From: Ehretia macrophylla
Taxonomy: Eukaryota; Streptophyta; Magnoliopsida; Boraginales; Ehretiaceae
Direction of reading: 5' to 3'
Length of the DNA stretch: 64,000 nt
NCBI GenBank assembly: GCA_037974665.1
Contig: CM075770.1
Coordinates: 20,971,501 to 21,035,500 of the forward strand
Below are positions 1 to 11,890 of the stretch, piece after piece. The stretch's first letter is position 1. Every line of letters begins with the position of its first letter. Under the pieces are notes generated by a model that saw only the letters and a program-made list of their open reading frames with translations, made no database searches and was not told where the DNA came from. Both the position numbers and the translations under genes were made by a program.

Positions 1-762
1 GCTTACCATAGATCAATACTTAAGATCTTGCCTATATGCCTCAATCACTCCATCAGTTCTTTCTCAAGTTCTACAACTTTCATTTGCTACTGAAGTTTGG
101 ACTACTTTGGAAGACAGATACAACTCAATGAGTAGGTCACGCCTGCATCAACTCAAAATGAGACTCTATACTCTGACCAAGGCTCTAGATCAATGCAGGC
201 CTATCTTGATGAAATCACAAATATCACAGATAGCTTAGATGCAGTCTCTGAGCTTCCTAAACCTAAAGACCTCATCCTCTACATTCTAAAAGGGCTTCCT
301 GCAGAATATGAGTCCTTCAAATCATCTATCAGGCTCAAATCCAAATATATACCTCTTCCAAAACTCAATAGCCTACTTATCACTGAAGAACTCAATCTGC
401 AATTGGTCAAATCTGCTACTCTGACTGAAACCTCCCCCACTGATCTCCATACAGCACTCTATACCACTTTTAATGCTAACAAAGGCAGTGGAAGAGGTAG
501 ACACAACTTCAGGGGTGGCAGAGGACAAAAAGGGGGCTCTAGAGGTGGAAATCAGTCCCCTTCCTACAATCCAAACCCTCAGAACTTTAACCCTTCTTCA
601 CAATCCACCAAAATCTACTGCCAAATCTGCGGGAAACCTAATCACTCAGCCTTGGAATGTTGGCATAGACTAGACACTGCTAATTACTATCTTCAAAAGG
701 CTGACAAACAAGCCCTGATAGCCCAAGCAGCACCTTCAACCCAAAATGCTGAAAATTTCTAG
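1..762 (+). pseudogene. copia gag, frameshifted
   Basis: The frame open from base 2 reads like a retrotransposon Gag (UBN2/DUF4219 type: LRSCLYASITP, then WTTLEDRYNSMSRSRLHQLK). Near base 180 the frame shifts; one G seems to be missing in a codon stretch that normally reads LTKGSRSMQ. It then continues from the ATG at 193 (MQAYLDEITNITDSLDAVSE). The C-terminal part is Gly/Arg-rich and holds a CCHC zinc knuckle, CQICGKPNHSALEC, at about residues 142-155 of the second frame, which binds RNA in virus-like particles. The TAG ending the ORF at 760-762 replaces the Trp that normally precedes the protease motif, so gag and pol were once one frame. Confidence 0.88.
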
Positions 763-3700
763 TACCTAGACACAGGTGCAAACAACCATGTTACAAGGGA
801 CCTCTCCACTCTCACTCAGTATCAGCCATACTTTGGCAAAGACATTGTTGCTGTGGGAAGTGGTCAGACACTCCCAATCACTCATATTGGGTCTGGTACA
901 CTCTCCACTTCCCTCTCTTCATTCTCCTTAAATAATGTACTTCATGTACCCAAAATATCATCTAATCTATTGTCTGTCTATCATCTAACTCATGACAATA
1001 ATTGCACTGCTGTTTTTAATGACAAGGCGGTGATTATACTGAACAATATCACCCACCAAGTCAGATACAGGGGCCTCTATGATAAAGGTCTCTACACTCT
1101 TCCCTTTTAGTCTACTACCTCGGCTTTGCCTGCTAAATAAGCTCTCACTTGTACCTGCAAGGATTCTACCAACATTTCTGAAGTTCTTTGGCATAAAAGG
1201 CTTGGTCACCCATCTAAAAATATATCTCATCTATTATGCTCTAGTCTGCCTATGAAACTAAATAATTTTGGCACTAAGTGCCCAGATTGTGTTGTAGCCA
1301 AATCACATAAGCTACCATATTATGTTTCCACTAATACCACTACTTATCATTTTCACTTGGTGCATTCTGATGTATGGGGCCCTACCTCTATTGCTTCATG
1401 CCTTCAATATAGATATTATATTCTCTTTCTAGATGACTTTACTCATTTTACATGGCTATATCCTCTTAAACAAAAATCTGATGCATATAATGTATATATT
1501 AGCTTTACATCAATGATTAAGACCCAATTCAATGCCACAATCAAGATATTTAGGACTGACAATGGAGGTGAATACCTCAGTCACAGGTTCAAGTCCTATT
1601 TACAAAACTTAGGCACTGTTCACCAAACATCATGCCTTCATACCTCAGAACAAAATTAAAAGGCAGAAATAAAATATCAACATTTAATTGAAACTACCCT
1701 CACTCTATTAAATCACAGTTATTTGCCATCACAATATTGGTTAGAAGCACTAGCTGCAACCAACTACATCATAAACAGACTCCCTACACCAACACTACAA
1801 AATAAATCCCCCCATGAGTGCCTATTCTCTCTTAAACCTGATTATTCCTACTTAAGAGTTTTTGGGTGTCTTTGTTACCCTTGGCTCAGATCATATATCT
1901 CTCACAAACTACAAAACAGATCTACACCTTGTGTCTTCCTAGGTTACTCTACTACATCTAAAGGCTATAAATGCCTTAACCTTCAGAATAACAAAGTGTA
2001 TGTTTCCAAGCATGTGCAATTTGTAGAAACTGTTTTCCCTTTGGCAAATAGCTCTTCAGAAACAACTTCCACTCCAACCAACAACATATTTTTGCCACAA
2101 ACACTGCCTACTTCATCTACATCTATCCTAGGAATCTCTGTACCTACAAATGAGACTCTATCCACAACTACTCCTTCTTAAACACCTTCCACCTCTTCTG
2201 CTTCTCCTATTAACTCAGCAGCAACACCTCCCAGCTCTCGCTCTCTACTACTTCCACAAACTGATAATCCCACAACAACCAACTCTAATTCTGAATCCTT
2301 TCCACACCAGTCTCCTACCTCTAATCCATTGGACTCACAATAGTCTAACTCTAAATCATTTCCCTCTGCAACAAGCAATCAGTCCCAACCCTCTAATTCT
2401 CACCCTATGCTCACCAGGTCAAAAACTGGCTACCTTCCACCTCCCTTATACAACCTATACCTTCCTTCCACTGCAACCACTCACACTGAACCTACTTCTT
2501 ACACATAAGCAGCTAAACATTCATGTTGGGTCAATGCCATGAAAGAAGAGCACAATGCTCTACTTCAGCAAAAGCCTTGGACACTTGTTCCTTTACCACC
2601 AGGCAGACAACCAATAGGCTGCAAGTGGGTGTTCAGGATCAAAAAGCATGCAGATGGCTCTATTGCTAGGTTTAAGGCCAGGTTGGTAGCCAAAGGCTTT
2701 CACCAAGAACATGGCCTAGATTACACAGAAACATTCAGCCCTGTGGTGAAACCCCAAACCATAAGACTTGTGCTTTCTCTAGCCCTTCATAACCAATGGT
2801 TTCTCAAACAATTGGATGTATCCAATGTTTTTTTACATGGCTATCTCTCAGAAACTGTGTACATGACACAACCTCAAGGTTTCATTGATCCCCAACATCC
2901 AACACATGTATGCCAGCTAAATAAATCTCTCTATGGCCTAAAGCAAGCCCCAAGGGCTTGGTACCAAATGCTCTCTTCCTTTCTCCAAAACCAGGGATTC
3001 AAAATAACCCAGGCAGACACTTCACTCTTCATAAAGCATACATCAACTGAGACTATTATCATCCTAGTCTATGTTGATGACCTCATTATCACAGGGAGCT
3101 CTCATTTTGCCATCTCATCTATCATTACAACTTTGAATACTCAGTTTGCAATGAAAGATCTAGGGACCCTCTCTTACTTCTTGGGGATAGAGGTCTCCTA
3201 TGGTCATAATAACCTTCTACTCCATCAGACACAATATGCTAAAAATCTTATCCACAAAACTGGCTTAGATGACTGCAACACCTGCAGTAATCCTACTTCC
3301 TCTAAGTACAATGTGTCATCTCATTCAGACACACAGCCCTTCCCTAACCCAACCCATTTCAGGAGTATTGTTGGGGCCCTCCAATACTTAACACTCACAA
3401 GGCCTAACATTCAGTTTGCAGTCAACACAATTTGCCAACATATGCACTATCCCACCAATGGTGACTATGCTGCACTCAAGAAGATTTTGAGGTATATTAA
3501 GGGAACACTGCAACAGGTCATTCTTTTCCAATCAAGTGCTCTAACTATACAGGCCTATTTAGACTCTGACTGGGCTAGTGACTTTACAGACAGAAAGTCT
3601 ACAACTGGCTTCTGCATTTTTCTGGGACATAACCTCCTATCCTGGTGTTCTAAGAAACAAGCCACTGTGGCTCGATCCTCAACTGAAGCAGAGTATAGGG

Positions 3701-4035
3701 CAATGGCCCAAACTGCTACTGAAATCAAATGGCTAACATATCTTCTTCAAGACTTGCATATACTAGTCACTATTCCTACAATGCATTGTGACAACCTGTT
3801 TGCTATTGCTTTAGCCTCCAATCCAGTCTTTCATGGGAGGACCAAACATATAGAATTAGACTATCACTTTATTAGGGAGCAGTTAGTCATCAAGCATGTG
3901 TCTTCCACAGAACAAGCTGCATACATTTTTACAAAGGCCTTGGCTAATGCCAAGTTCTCCTATTTGAAGAGCAAGTTGCCACTGGTCAAAACCAGCCTCG
4001 GCTTGAGGAGGGATGTCAAGGAATCAGCTAAGTAA
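760..4035 (+). pseudogene. copia pol: protease, integrase, RT, RNase H
   Basis: Protease begins at about 763 with YLDTGANNHV (aspartic protease DTG). GAG-pre-integrase motif LWHKRLGHPS is at 1188-1218. The integrase core carries HSDVWGP, the central acid in FLDDFTH and FRTDNGGEY (1270-1660), followed by a second integrase block (1723-2181). RT/RNase H is one open stretch, 2539-4035 (498 codons), with CKWVFRIKKHADG, the intact catalytic YVDDLIITG, and RNase H motifs SDWASD, STEAEYRA and the CDN triad. Stops lie near 760, 1108, 1136, 1657, 2179, 2341 and 2506. The open RT frame suggests uneven decay; the upstream stops prevent a full polyprotein. Confidence 0.9.
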
Positions 4036-4293
4036 CTAGATTAGCTTAGTTCGGAAGCTTAGTTAAGCAGTTACAAGAGTAACTAAGCTTCCAGTTGTAC
4101 AACAGCTGGCAATTGCCAGCTGTACAATTAGTTGTAAAAGCTAGTCAGTTATAGAAAATATCTAGCTAAGCTCACTATTGTAAAGAGGTGCAGTACTCTC
4201 CCGATAAATACTGCAATAGTTGTACAACAATTATTAAGTCAATACAATCACAAAAATATCTCAAATTTCTCTCTCTCTCTCTCTCTTTTAACA
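4014..4293 (+). repeat. right LTR of the copia element
   Basis: The LTR starts with TG directly after the purine tract GAGGAGGGA and probably ends with CA at 4293, about 280 bp. The right edge is inferred from the TG...CA rule and the end of the CT tract, since no second LTR is in the window. RNase H coding overlaps the LTR start by about 20 bp, as is common in copia elements. A (CT)n run at 4270-4286 lies near the end of the LTR. Confidence 0.7.
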
Positions 4294-4375
4294 TTGAGAA
4301 GCTTCAACCTTTAGTGTGAAATTTTTACGATGAATAACAAAGCATAATTACGATATTTATACTTGTTTATGTATA

Positions 4376-4412
4376 CACACACACATATATATATATACAT
4401 ATACATTATACA
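4376..4412. repeat. (AC)/(AT) microsatellite
   Basis: Alternating ACACAC then ATATAT directly downstream of the copia LTR; simple sequence, no gene content. Confidence 0.7.
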
Positions 4413-4566
4413 CATACATATAATTGAGTATGTGTGACTTGGCGTTAAATATGATATTTGGTTTTAGAGAGATACAAATCGTATGCATCTCTAATCTCTC
4501 CACTTGAATTCTTTTCCTTTCGTTTAGAAAAGTGAATCCAAACATTGACTATACACATATGTTTTT

Positions 4567-4782
4567 GGAGGCGCCATTAAGATCTTTAGCATTGATGATA
4601 CACATATGCTCTAAGCAAATATACATGGAAATCCATAATTATATTGATTGAATTTGAAATTTCTAATCTTATGTGTATTTGGAGGCGCCATTAAGATCTT
4701 TAGCATTGATGATACACATATGCTCTAAGCAAATATACATGGAAATCCATAATTATATTGATTGAATTTGAAATTTCTAATC
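4567..4782. repeat. 114-bp tandem duplication (two copies)
   Basis: Copy 1 runs 4567-4680 and copy 2 4681-4782 (last 12 bases of the unit missing). GGAGGCGCCATTAAG recurs exactly 114 bp apart and the copies look identical over the shared length, so the duplication is recent. No coding potential. Confidence 0.92.
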
Positions 4783-5466
4783 CGAAGTTAAGCTGAAATG
4801 GATTGATTAAACCCATAACCTTCCTACAATCTCATTTTTCTTTGTGTTTCCATTCTGTTCCAATCCAAACAATTATGTCCTAATCCACCTGTATTCCTTA
4901 TTTTAATATCAAACATATTGGTAGGTAAGATAGATGCTTTGACTAAATGATGCCTAAATAAACAAGCCATCTGCTTCATTTAGTGGAAATTCTTCCTTAC
5001 GACAAAATGGCTACGTGAAAAATAAGTTTGCCCTACCTATGTGTAGAGTCCACCTGCATATCGGCCAAATGCTCGTTTGTTCTTATCCTTCATTTAGAAA
5101 TATTGTTATATTAAAAGAAGCTTTGTATTAACCATAAGTCTCGTGACAAGACAGAATAGATAGCTCAGCATCTCCATTGTGCCGAAAAGTATGTATTTAG
5201 AAGCTTCAAAATGGAAATTTGTTGTAACAACAAAAGAAAATGAAATCTCACCGTCAATTTATTAAACTGGAAGATACATAAAGCATGAAATGAGAATGAA
5301 ATTTCATCAACTAATTGGTGATGTAACAGGGCAAAAAATTTACATTTCTGTAACCAAATCATACAACAAATCTGTCCTTTTTCTTGTTTTACATGGGCAC
5401 ATCACAACCAGAAACTGAAAAGGCAACCCAATATTTACATTGAAAAAGAAATTAACATTGACATGA
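4783..5466. other. 3' flank of the KLCR gene
   Basis: AT-rich non-coding DNA between the tandem duplication and the KLCR stop codon. The stretch adjoining 5466 would contain the KLCR 3' UTR on the minus strand. I see no other gene in it. Confidence 0.5.
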
Positions 5467-7838
5467 TCAAGACATAATGTTATAGTGTGTGATAGTGTGA
5501 GAGTTGGTGACAAGCAGAGTTTCAAGTGATGTAGATTTCCTCCTCCTGACCCTCCCTGCTTCCTTTAATAATTCGGCTAATCTCCGCTTCTCATCATCCA
5601 CATCAGGATTTGCAGGTCCAAGCTTCCCCTCTCTCATCTCCACCTCGAATTCCAGGATCTCAATCGCATCAGCGGTCCTGCACAAGATTTAAATCCCAAC
5701 AAACGACTGGTTAACAACATGAATATATAACTGACATCGCATATGATTTTCAAATTTAAAACCGAACCAAACTAAGTCGCATCCCACAAGGTGGGGTCAC
5801 CTAATTCTTGAATGTAGAACGTTCAAAGAAAGTATAGACTTGGTTAATGTAGATGACTGAATCAATGCTCATACCTGCCCATTGCATCGTAAGTGCCAGC
5901 AAGGTTACTATAGACCCCAATTGTGTCAGCATGATATGGTCCGCATTCAGCCTCCAAAATGCTCCTGGCCTCCTCAAAACAATCTGCTGCTTCGTTTATT
6001 GCATAAAGTTGCACGCAAGCAAGACCCATCTGGTTCAATGCAATACCAAACAGAGCAGATTTCTTTTCTCCAATAGCTCGAAACTTTGCGACCGCGTCTT
6101 GAAGAGTGTTATGAGAATCAGTATAACTCCCCAACATATAGTACAAAACCCCCATCTGAGCTTCAATGCCTGCAATCGTGCTCTGCTGACCTGGTGCATT
6201 GCCATACACCTTTATGGCCTTCTGAAGTAACGTGAGTGCCTGGTCAGATTCATCCATAGATTCATAAATAGCAGATATATCCACTAGGCCACTGGCAATC
6301 TCTTCCGGGGGGCTCCCGGGAACAGGCTTCGCGTAAATGCGCAGCGCATTCTCACAATAAGATTTGGACTCCCTGAACTTTCCAATCTTGTTGGATAAAT
6401 CAGCCAATCGGACGAAGACTGAAGCAACTGATGGATGGTTCTCCCCTTTGGATGACTTCAATGTTGTGAGAGCTTTCTGATACGCGCAAATAGCCTCATC
6501 ATACCGCGCCAAAGCTAGATATGCATCGCCAATGTTACAGTCGATGGAAGCCACATCTATATCGTGGCCACCGGCAACCAGGGCCATGCTTGCCAAAACG
6601 TAATGCTCAAGAGCAGCTTCATAATCTCCCTTGGAGTCGCAAATAAGCCCCAGAAGTCTCCTGTCTGCTGCTTGTTCAGGGGAAGCAGGTGGACACTTCT
6701 CCTTGTGGATATCAAGAGCCATCTGACAAAGCTTCTCTGCCTCATCAAACTGCATTGCCTGAACATGGGCTTCGGCCAAATACCGGCATGTATCACCGAG
6801 GCGAGGGTCTTTCTCCCCCAGAACTTGCCTCTGTATATCCAAACCTGCTGTATAATACATTATCGAGTTCTGGATGCGGCCAAGCATTGCATGTGTATCA
6901 CCTAATTGCATGCACCCTGCAAATTTAGCAAGCGCATGGTTTTCACCCAAGTCCATCACAGGAATTTCAACTGATCGCTCGAGAATAGGAATTGCTTCGG
7001 TGTACCGGCTGAGTCTGCAGTATAATGCAGCTATGAAATGCAAACACATAACAGAGTCCAAATTAGGCTTCTTGTTTGCTGATTTCTCAAATGATTTCAT
7101 TGCGCGAAGAGCCACTTCCAGCGCTTTTTGAAGATTATCCCCAGATGAAATCAATTCTCTTGCCTGTTTAAGCAGAAATGGTCCAAGATATCCTGCCTTT
7201 GATGGATCTTCTGCACCAATTTGCTTCTTCACACCTGCCAAAGGAGAACTCCTTTCGTTCTTCATAGATGAAACCGCGTTCAGCTTTCTTACACTCTTTA
7301 CACTTGGCCTCCCTTTTGGAGGTCTATTCTGAAACGAGTTGCTACTTTTCATGGGTTTTGGTGATGCTTCTGAACCCAACCTCAGGCGAGCAGGCCCTCT
7401 TCCGTGTGGCAATGAAATAGATACTTTTTCGAGCTTTTCATCGTTACACCTTTTTACTTGTTCAGAAACACCATTGCTGGCTTCACTGCTCTCTGTAGCC
7501 ACCTCTTTCTTCTCTTCCACCTCTCCAAAATCCACTCCAGCAAAATACCTTAATTCAGAATCAATTCTTGACTCATCACCATACGACAGATAACTACGCC
7601 TTGAAGGCGATTGGTCAGAACTCTGCATCTCACAAACATTATTATACAGTTGCTCAATTGAATTGTCAACTGCCCCATCAATGCCTAGATCAATTGAGTC
7701 ACTCTCAGGACTACGCGTACTCAATGGACTTCTCGGAGACCTCTCCCTGAAAATTTCTCTGTGAGGCACATAGTGCTGCCCATTAGACTCCTTGACACCC
7801 ATATCTCCGCTTAATCCTTCCAAGACAAGCTCAGGCAT
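5467..7838 (-). CDS. KLCR: kinesin light chain-related protein (KLCR/CMU), TPR protein
   Basis: Two coding exons, 7838-5875 and 5677-5467, joined by a 197-bp GT-AG intron inside an Arg codon (AG|G); protein 724 aa. The start is the ATG at 7838, first Met after an intron acceptor in the 5' leader. The N-terminus is low-complexity and Ser/Pro-rich (SPRSPLSTRSPES) with a conserved block IEQLYNNVCEMQSSDQSPSR. From about residue 230 to 700 there are helical TPR repeats of the kinesin-light-chain type (for example ALEHYVLASMAL, YDEAICAYQKALTTL). Family knowledge: plant KLCR/CMU proteins sit on cortical microtubules at the plasma membrane, stabilise them against displacement by cellulose synthase, and act as scaffolds with IQD proteins. 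Of the three Arabidopsis members this N-terminus most resembles KLCR2/KLCR3. No lesions seen. Confidence 0.93.
5760..5808 (-). mobile_element. LINE/RTE-like 3'-tail remnant in the KLCR intron
   Basis: On the minus strand the intron contains ACCCCACCTTGTGGGATG followed by a T-rich stretch, resembling the conserved 3' end of plant RTE-type LINEs (PPxGTRL reading). It is only a scrap; the call rests on motif resemblance, which also occurs at about 54070. Confidence 0.45.
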
Positions 7839-8575
7839 TGAACCAGCTGCTGTAAATGAAATGCAGAATTCACCAATGTTTCTACAGATGAAAACAGAAC
7901 AGAATTTAAATTTCCGTATATACTAAAACTTAAATAATCAATGATTAAGCCATTATGCAGAATTAATAAATTGCAGAATATATCGTCAACCAATTATGCA
8001 ACTTCCAAACGCACGCCAAGTATTTTAAAATCAATCATTAGGCAAGAGCTAGCTCATAATGAGCAATTACATGTTCTAATGACATGAAAGTTAAATTATA
8101 CTATTCACAAGAAAATTAAAATACTTTCACCACATTCCTGCTCGAAAATCACCACAATTATTCCAATTGTCAACTTCAACTGTAATGTTTACGTATTCAT
8201 CAAACTCGACAAATTTCACGAAGATAATTTCTGTCAACTAGTTCTTTGGTTTCAAACTTTCATCTGCAGGTATTCATAAACAATTTAAAAATAGTGAAAC
8301 GCAAACATAATATGATCAAACTCCACCAATTACCAACAAGAAATGATCAAAGTCTAGCCATCATATGAGAAAGATGATATTTAGAACAAAAACCAATCAC
8401 ATTTAACGATAATTGAAACATAATTAATGAAATTAAAATAACAGAGAAAGATTTATGACTGCATCATGAAATTTAAACAAGTGTAGTCCACACCTTGAGA
8501 ATGATAAACCACCAAGAACAGAAATGCTAATGTTATATCTTCTTCAGGCTTCCTCAAAGAAAGATATATATATGA
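7839..8575 (-). other. KLCR 5' leader with intron
   Basis: On the minus strand a good acceptor (TTTACAG) lies 11 bases before the ATG, and a donor (CTCAAG|GTGTGG) at about 8494. This implies a non-coding first exon of about 8494-8575 and a roughly 640-bp leader intron. Leader introns often enhance expression in plants; that is inference here. Confidence 0.6.
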
Positions 8576-8596
8576 ATTTAATCTCTTTCTTTGATG

Positions 8597-8608
8597 TTTA
8601 TATATAAC
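8597..8608 (-). promoter_or_regulatory. TATA box of the KLCR gene
   Basis: TTATATATAA read on the minus strand lies about 25-30 bp before the inferred transcription start near 8570, upstream of the leader exon. Confidence 0.55.
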
Positions 8609-8699
8609 TTGATGGGATGTGAAAGATGAAGAGACAAGAGGTTGTTGAAGAACAAAGTGGGGTTATAGATGAGAATTAAGAATCAAAAAATGATTGATA

Positions 8700-11600
8700 A
8701 TGAAGGAAAAAATTTAGATAAAAATATGGGATTTGAATATGAAATAAGTTAAATATTGGTGGGGTTGCATGGAGGTTGGAATGTTGAAACATGAAGGAGA
8801 CCTACCATCTGCCACCAACGTTTACCACCGCCAGCAACCGCCGAAATTTTGTGGCATTTTTTTGGCTTTTCTCTTCTATAATTTTGGTTTCGTGAGATAG
8901 AAAACGTGTGACATTCCCTTGATTAATCTCTTCTTATAGGATTTTGTTTTCGTTGTATGAAGAAAAAAAAAAACAAAAAAAGAATTTTATTTCTTGGGTT
9001 GTGTTTTTATGGGGCTGTGACTTTGTCATTACTTGGCGCGATTAACGGTTTTTTGAAGACTTGGTAGGATGTTATGGGTTTCAGTGCTGTGACTGTGATT
9101 GGAGTATGTGACGGGTCCAGTTATTGTTCGCCACGTGTCTAGTTTGCAATACGTGGAAGATGAATGACAAATTTGTAATGTTACCTGATCATCACCTTTT
9201 ACGGAAGTTGGAGCTATTTTAACTGGATTTTGTAATTGATTGGGGGCTGTGAGAGGCTCCAGTCTGCCCACCTATGGAATGAGCTGTACCTGCTAATTGT
9301 TTGCACTTTCGGGACCAATCCAAGAGGCCTCACCGGAAGAAGTCTCGTCTCTTTCTCAACATTTTTCAATTATCTTTTTTTTTTTTTAAACGATAAAACC
9401 ATTCTAGACAAAATTATTGAGTCTATTTTAATTATAAATCATGACATATTTCACGTCAGTGAAAGATTATATTATATTTGTAATTAAAAGACATAAATTT
9501 AAATTTGAAATATTTGGTAATATCTAATAATTACCCGACCACTCTATCCAAAACCTGAGAGCAACTATTTTCCTTCTTTTGTAAAATATATATGTATGAT
9601 CATAAGGTCTTTTTTTAGTTCATTTTAGTGATTTTTAAAAATCGCATTGGTGATTATTATTCTTGGTAAAAGTTCGAAGAAGCGAAGAAAATGTTGGATA
9701 AATTTTAATTTTATATTAGTTTCTCCCATTAATTATAGAGTATATAAATACTTATCTATGTATGTTTCTCTGTGAAATAATACTATCTATGAGCCTATAC
9801 TATTGCTTAATTTTCTCGGGACATAGCGTAACTGTGTAAGAATTGTTCTTAGTTTTTTCGATGTAAATTCTCCATTAAAACATTTTGAATAAAAATGCGA
9901 GCAATTTTTAATATATATAATTTTGAAGTGAATTCAATGTGTGATTTTACTTAGAATGAGTTTATTGTCAATTTGAGGTTTTGTAATCTCAGCTAAAGCG
10001 AGTTTCTTCATAAATCTGGCTTGGCAATATGTAAAAAAGGAGAAAATCGAGTACTAAAAATTAAAGAAGTAGTACATGAACCAAATGAACGAAACATAAT
10101 AGCTAAACCATTCACATGCACATTGGATCTTTTTAGACCAAAGCCTACCCATGTTATTCAAGGAATAGACTATATAGTTAAAATGGAAGAATCAATCAAT
10201 TTGATACACTTGCAAGCAAATATCTATTTTCTTGAGATGAAAACAACGACGCTGATCATTTGCATCCCAAGTAAGGTATGACAACAACTCGTATGTGTGT
10301 ATATACATCATAATCTTTAAACATAATTAATGGTGAGGTCTCATCACTATAAGTAGTAATGTGGCCATATATTGGTGAAGTACCATCATAATTATACTTC
10401 CCATCTTGACCACGTACACAGACACCACCTAGCATGATTTTATTTATATTTATTATTATTATTATTATTTTGGGTCAACCACCTTGCATGATTAATGCAA
10501 CATGTTTTTTCTAAATTGCCTGTTGCGATTATTGGCCAGTGGACCTGGCACGTGTCAACAAATAAGCTATACGTTTGAATTTGTTAGAAGGATTGCCGGC
10601 AACGAAAAAGATCACGAGCCTCTTTCTTTTTGCTAGATAACAAACTCATTATTATTTTTTCAAAAAAAAAAAAATTTTTAAATTACCTGATCGTTCAATG
10701 TACAGGGTGTGTAAATTAAAGTATTTGTAAAGCCCATTGTTGTTTCTCAGTCGACTGGTCCAACTAATTGCTTAAAAGAGCAACCCAATGTTAATTAAGT
10801 TGTACTTACTGTTTATTATATTAAGTTGTATTCTACCGGATGACTTCTATCAAATCAATTGAGATCTTGTGACTTGAATAGTGCTATATGTTTCCTGTAG
10901 TGACATAAGGGAAAAAAAAAAAAAAACACTCTCTATGTTAAACTAAAACTAAGTAAAACTTTATCATCAACTATGCATGAATTTAAAGACATTACTTGTT
11001 TCTATTGGAGGTTATTATCTCTTACAATCTCGTGATAAAAGCTAGAAAATATAGTCCAATTGGTGAAGTTAGCCAAATAAATACCAAATAGATAAGAAGA
11101 AATCTAGAAAAGACATGCATATCAACCTAACTAAATAGAAAAGGCTCTAATATCAAAAAAAATAAAATAAAGGGACTGTATTTTTGTCACGAGTCGAAGT
11201 AGGCATACATAATTAAATTAAGGGCATCGGAAAAGTCTCTTGCTAAGAAACTATATAATATATATACATATCAAGAAGGATACAAACTTGTGTGTTATAC
11301 CAATACGCAGTTGAGACTAAAATATTGCAATTAAATCTAGTATTTACGCCTACTTTTTGACCAACCCATTGAAAAGGCTCGTATATATATGTGTCATAAT
11401 TTGAATAGTTTGACTAATAGATATCATAACCACAGTATATTCTGAAGGTGCAACCTCCTGCTCGGTGGTTAGGTCCCGTGGCCAATCCAACCTATAACAG
11501 TCCAGAATTCAGACAAAAATCACCTAATATGCATTGCTCAGTCCAAACAAAACCCTCCTAACAAAAGAGATAGGGACTTTCCCAGCGTTCTTAGTTATAT

Positions 11601-11785
11601 AGGGATTTTCCGAGCGTTGTTAAATATAATTTTACTTTATTTATTTATCACATCTGTATACTTAGTTGGCAAATTGAAAGAAGAGAGAGAATATCTTTTT
11701 TTGTTAAGTTGCTATGCCAACTAAATATACACATATAGGTGGTGATAAATGAGTGATAAAAAAATAGTAATATTTAACATTTCTT
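8700..11785. other. intergenic DNA, no gene seen
   Basis: AT-rich, with poly-A/T runs (8960-8983, 9372-9388, 10660-10675) and a (TTA)n run at 10452-10470. An 86-codon frame at 10021-10281 has no recognisable motif and AT-biased codons, so I do not call it. The part nearest 8700 would hold KLCR promoter elements. Confidence 0.5.
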
Positions 11786-11890
11786 GGACTTTTCACTACA
11801 AGAGATTTGATTAAAGCCGATGATTTTAATCACAGGACAAACCGCCAGCTATTAGGACTTTCCACTACAAGAGATTTGATTAAAGCCAAT
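11786..11890 (+). repeat. duplicated CACTA-terminus-like sequence
   Basis: CACTACAAGAGATTTGATT occurs at 11794 and again at 11863, a 69-bp spacing, each preceded by GGACTTT. CACTACAAG is the classical outer end of En/Spm (CACTA) transposons. No matching opposite end (CTTGTAGTG) or transposase is visible nearby, so this is at most a relic. Confidence 0.45.

Larger units (their letters stand above)
1..4293 (+). mobile_element. Ty1/copia retrotransposon, 5' end outside the window
   Basis: Gag, protease, integrase, reverse transcriptase and RNase H follow each other on the plus strand, the order integrase-before-RT that defines copia. The polypurine tract (about 4005-4013) is followed at 4014 by the TG of the right LTR. 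The left LTR and primer-binding site lie upstream of base 1. The reading frame is broken by one frameshift in gag and about seven stop codons, so the copy is dead as an autonomous element although its RT/RNase H block is still open. Family assignment is firm; insertion age cannot be judged without the left LTR. Confidence 0.93.

Noticed and set aside
2150..2542. 130-codon Leu/Pro-rich frame
   Set aside because: Out-of-frame reading of the Ser/Thr/Pro-rich linker between integrase and RT in the copia pol.
5853..7593. several plus-strand frames of 60-125 codons
   Set aside because: All lie antisense to the KLCR coding exon and carry no motifs.
10021..10281. 86-codon frame in the intergenic region
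   Set aside because: No recognisable motif, AT-biased codons, no splice or promoter context; expected by chance in this much AT-rich DNA.
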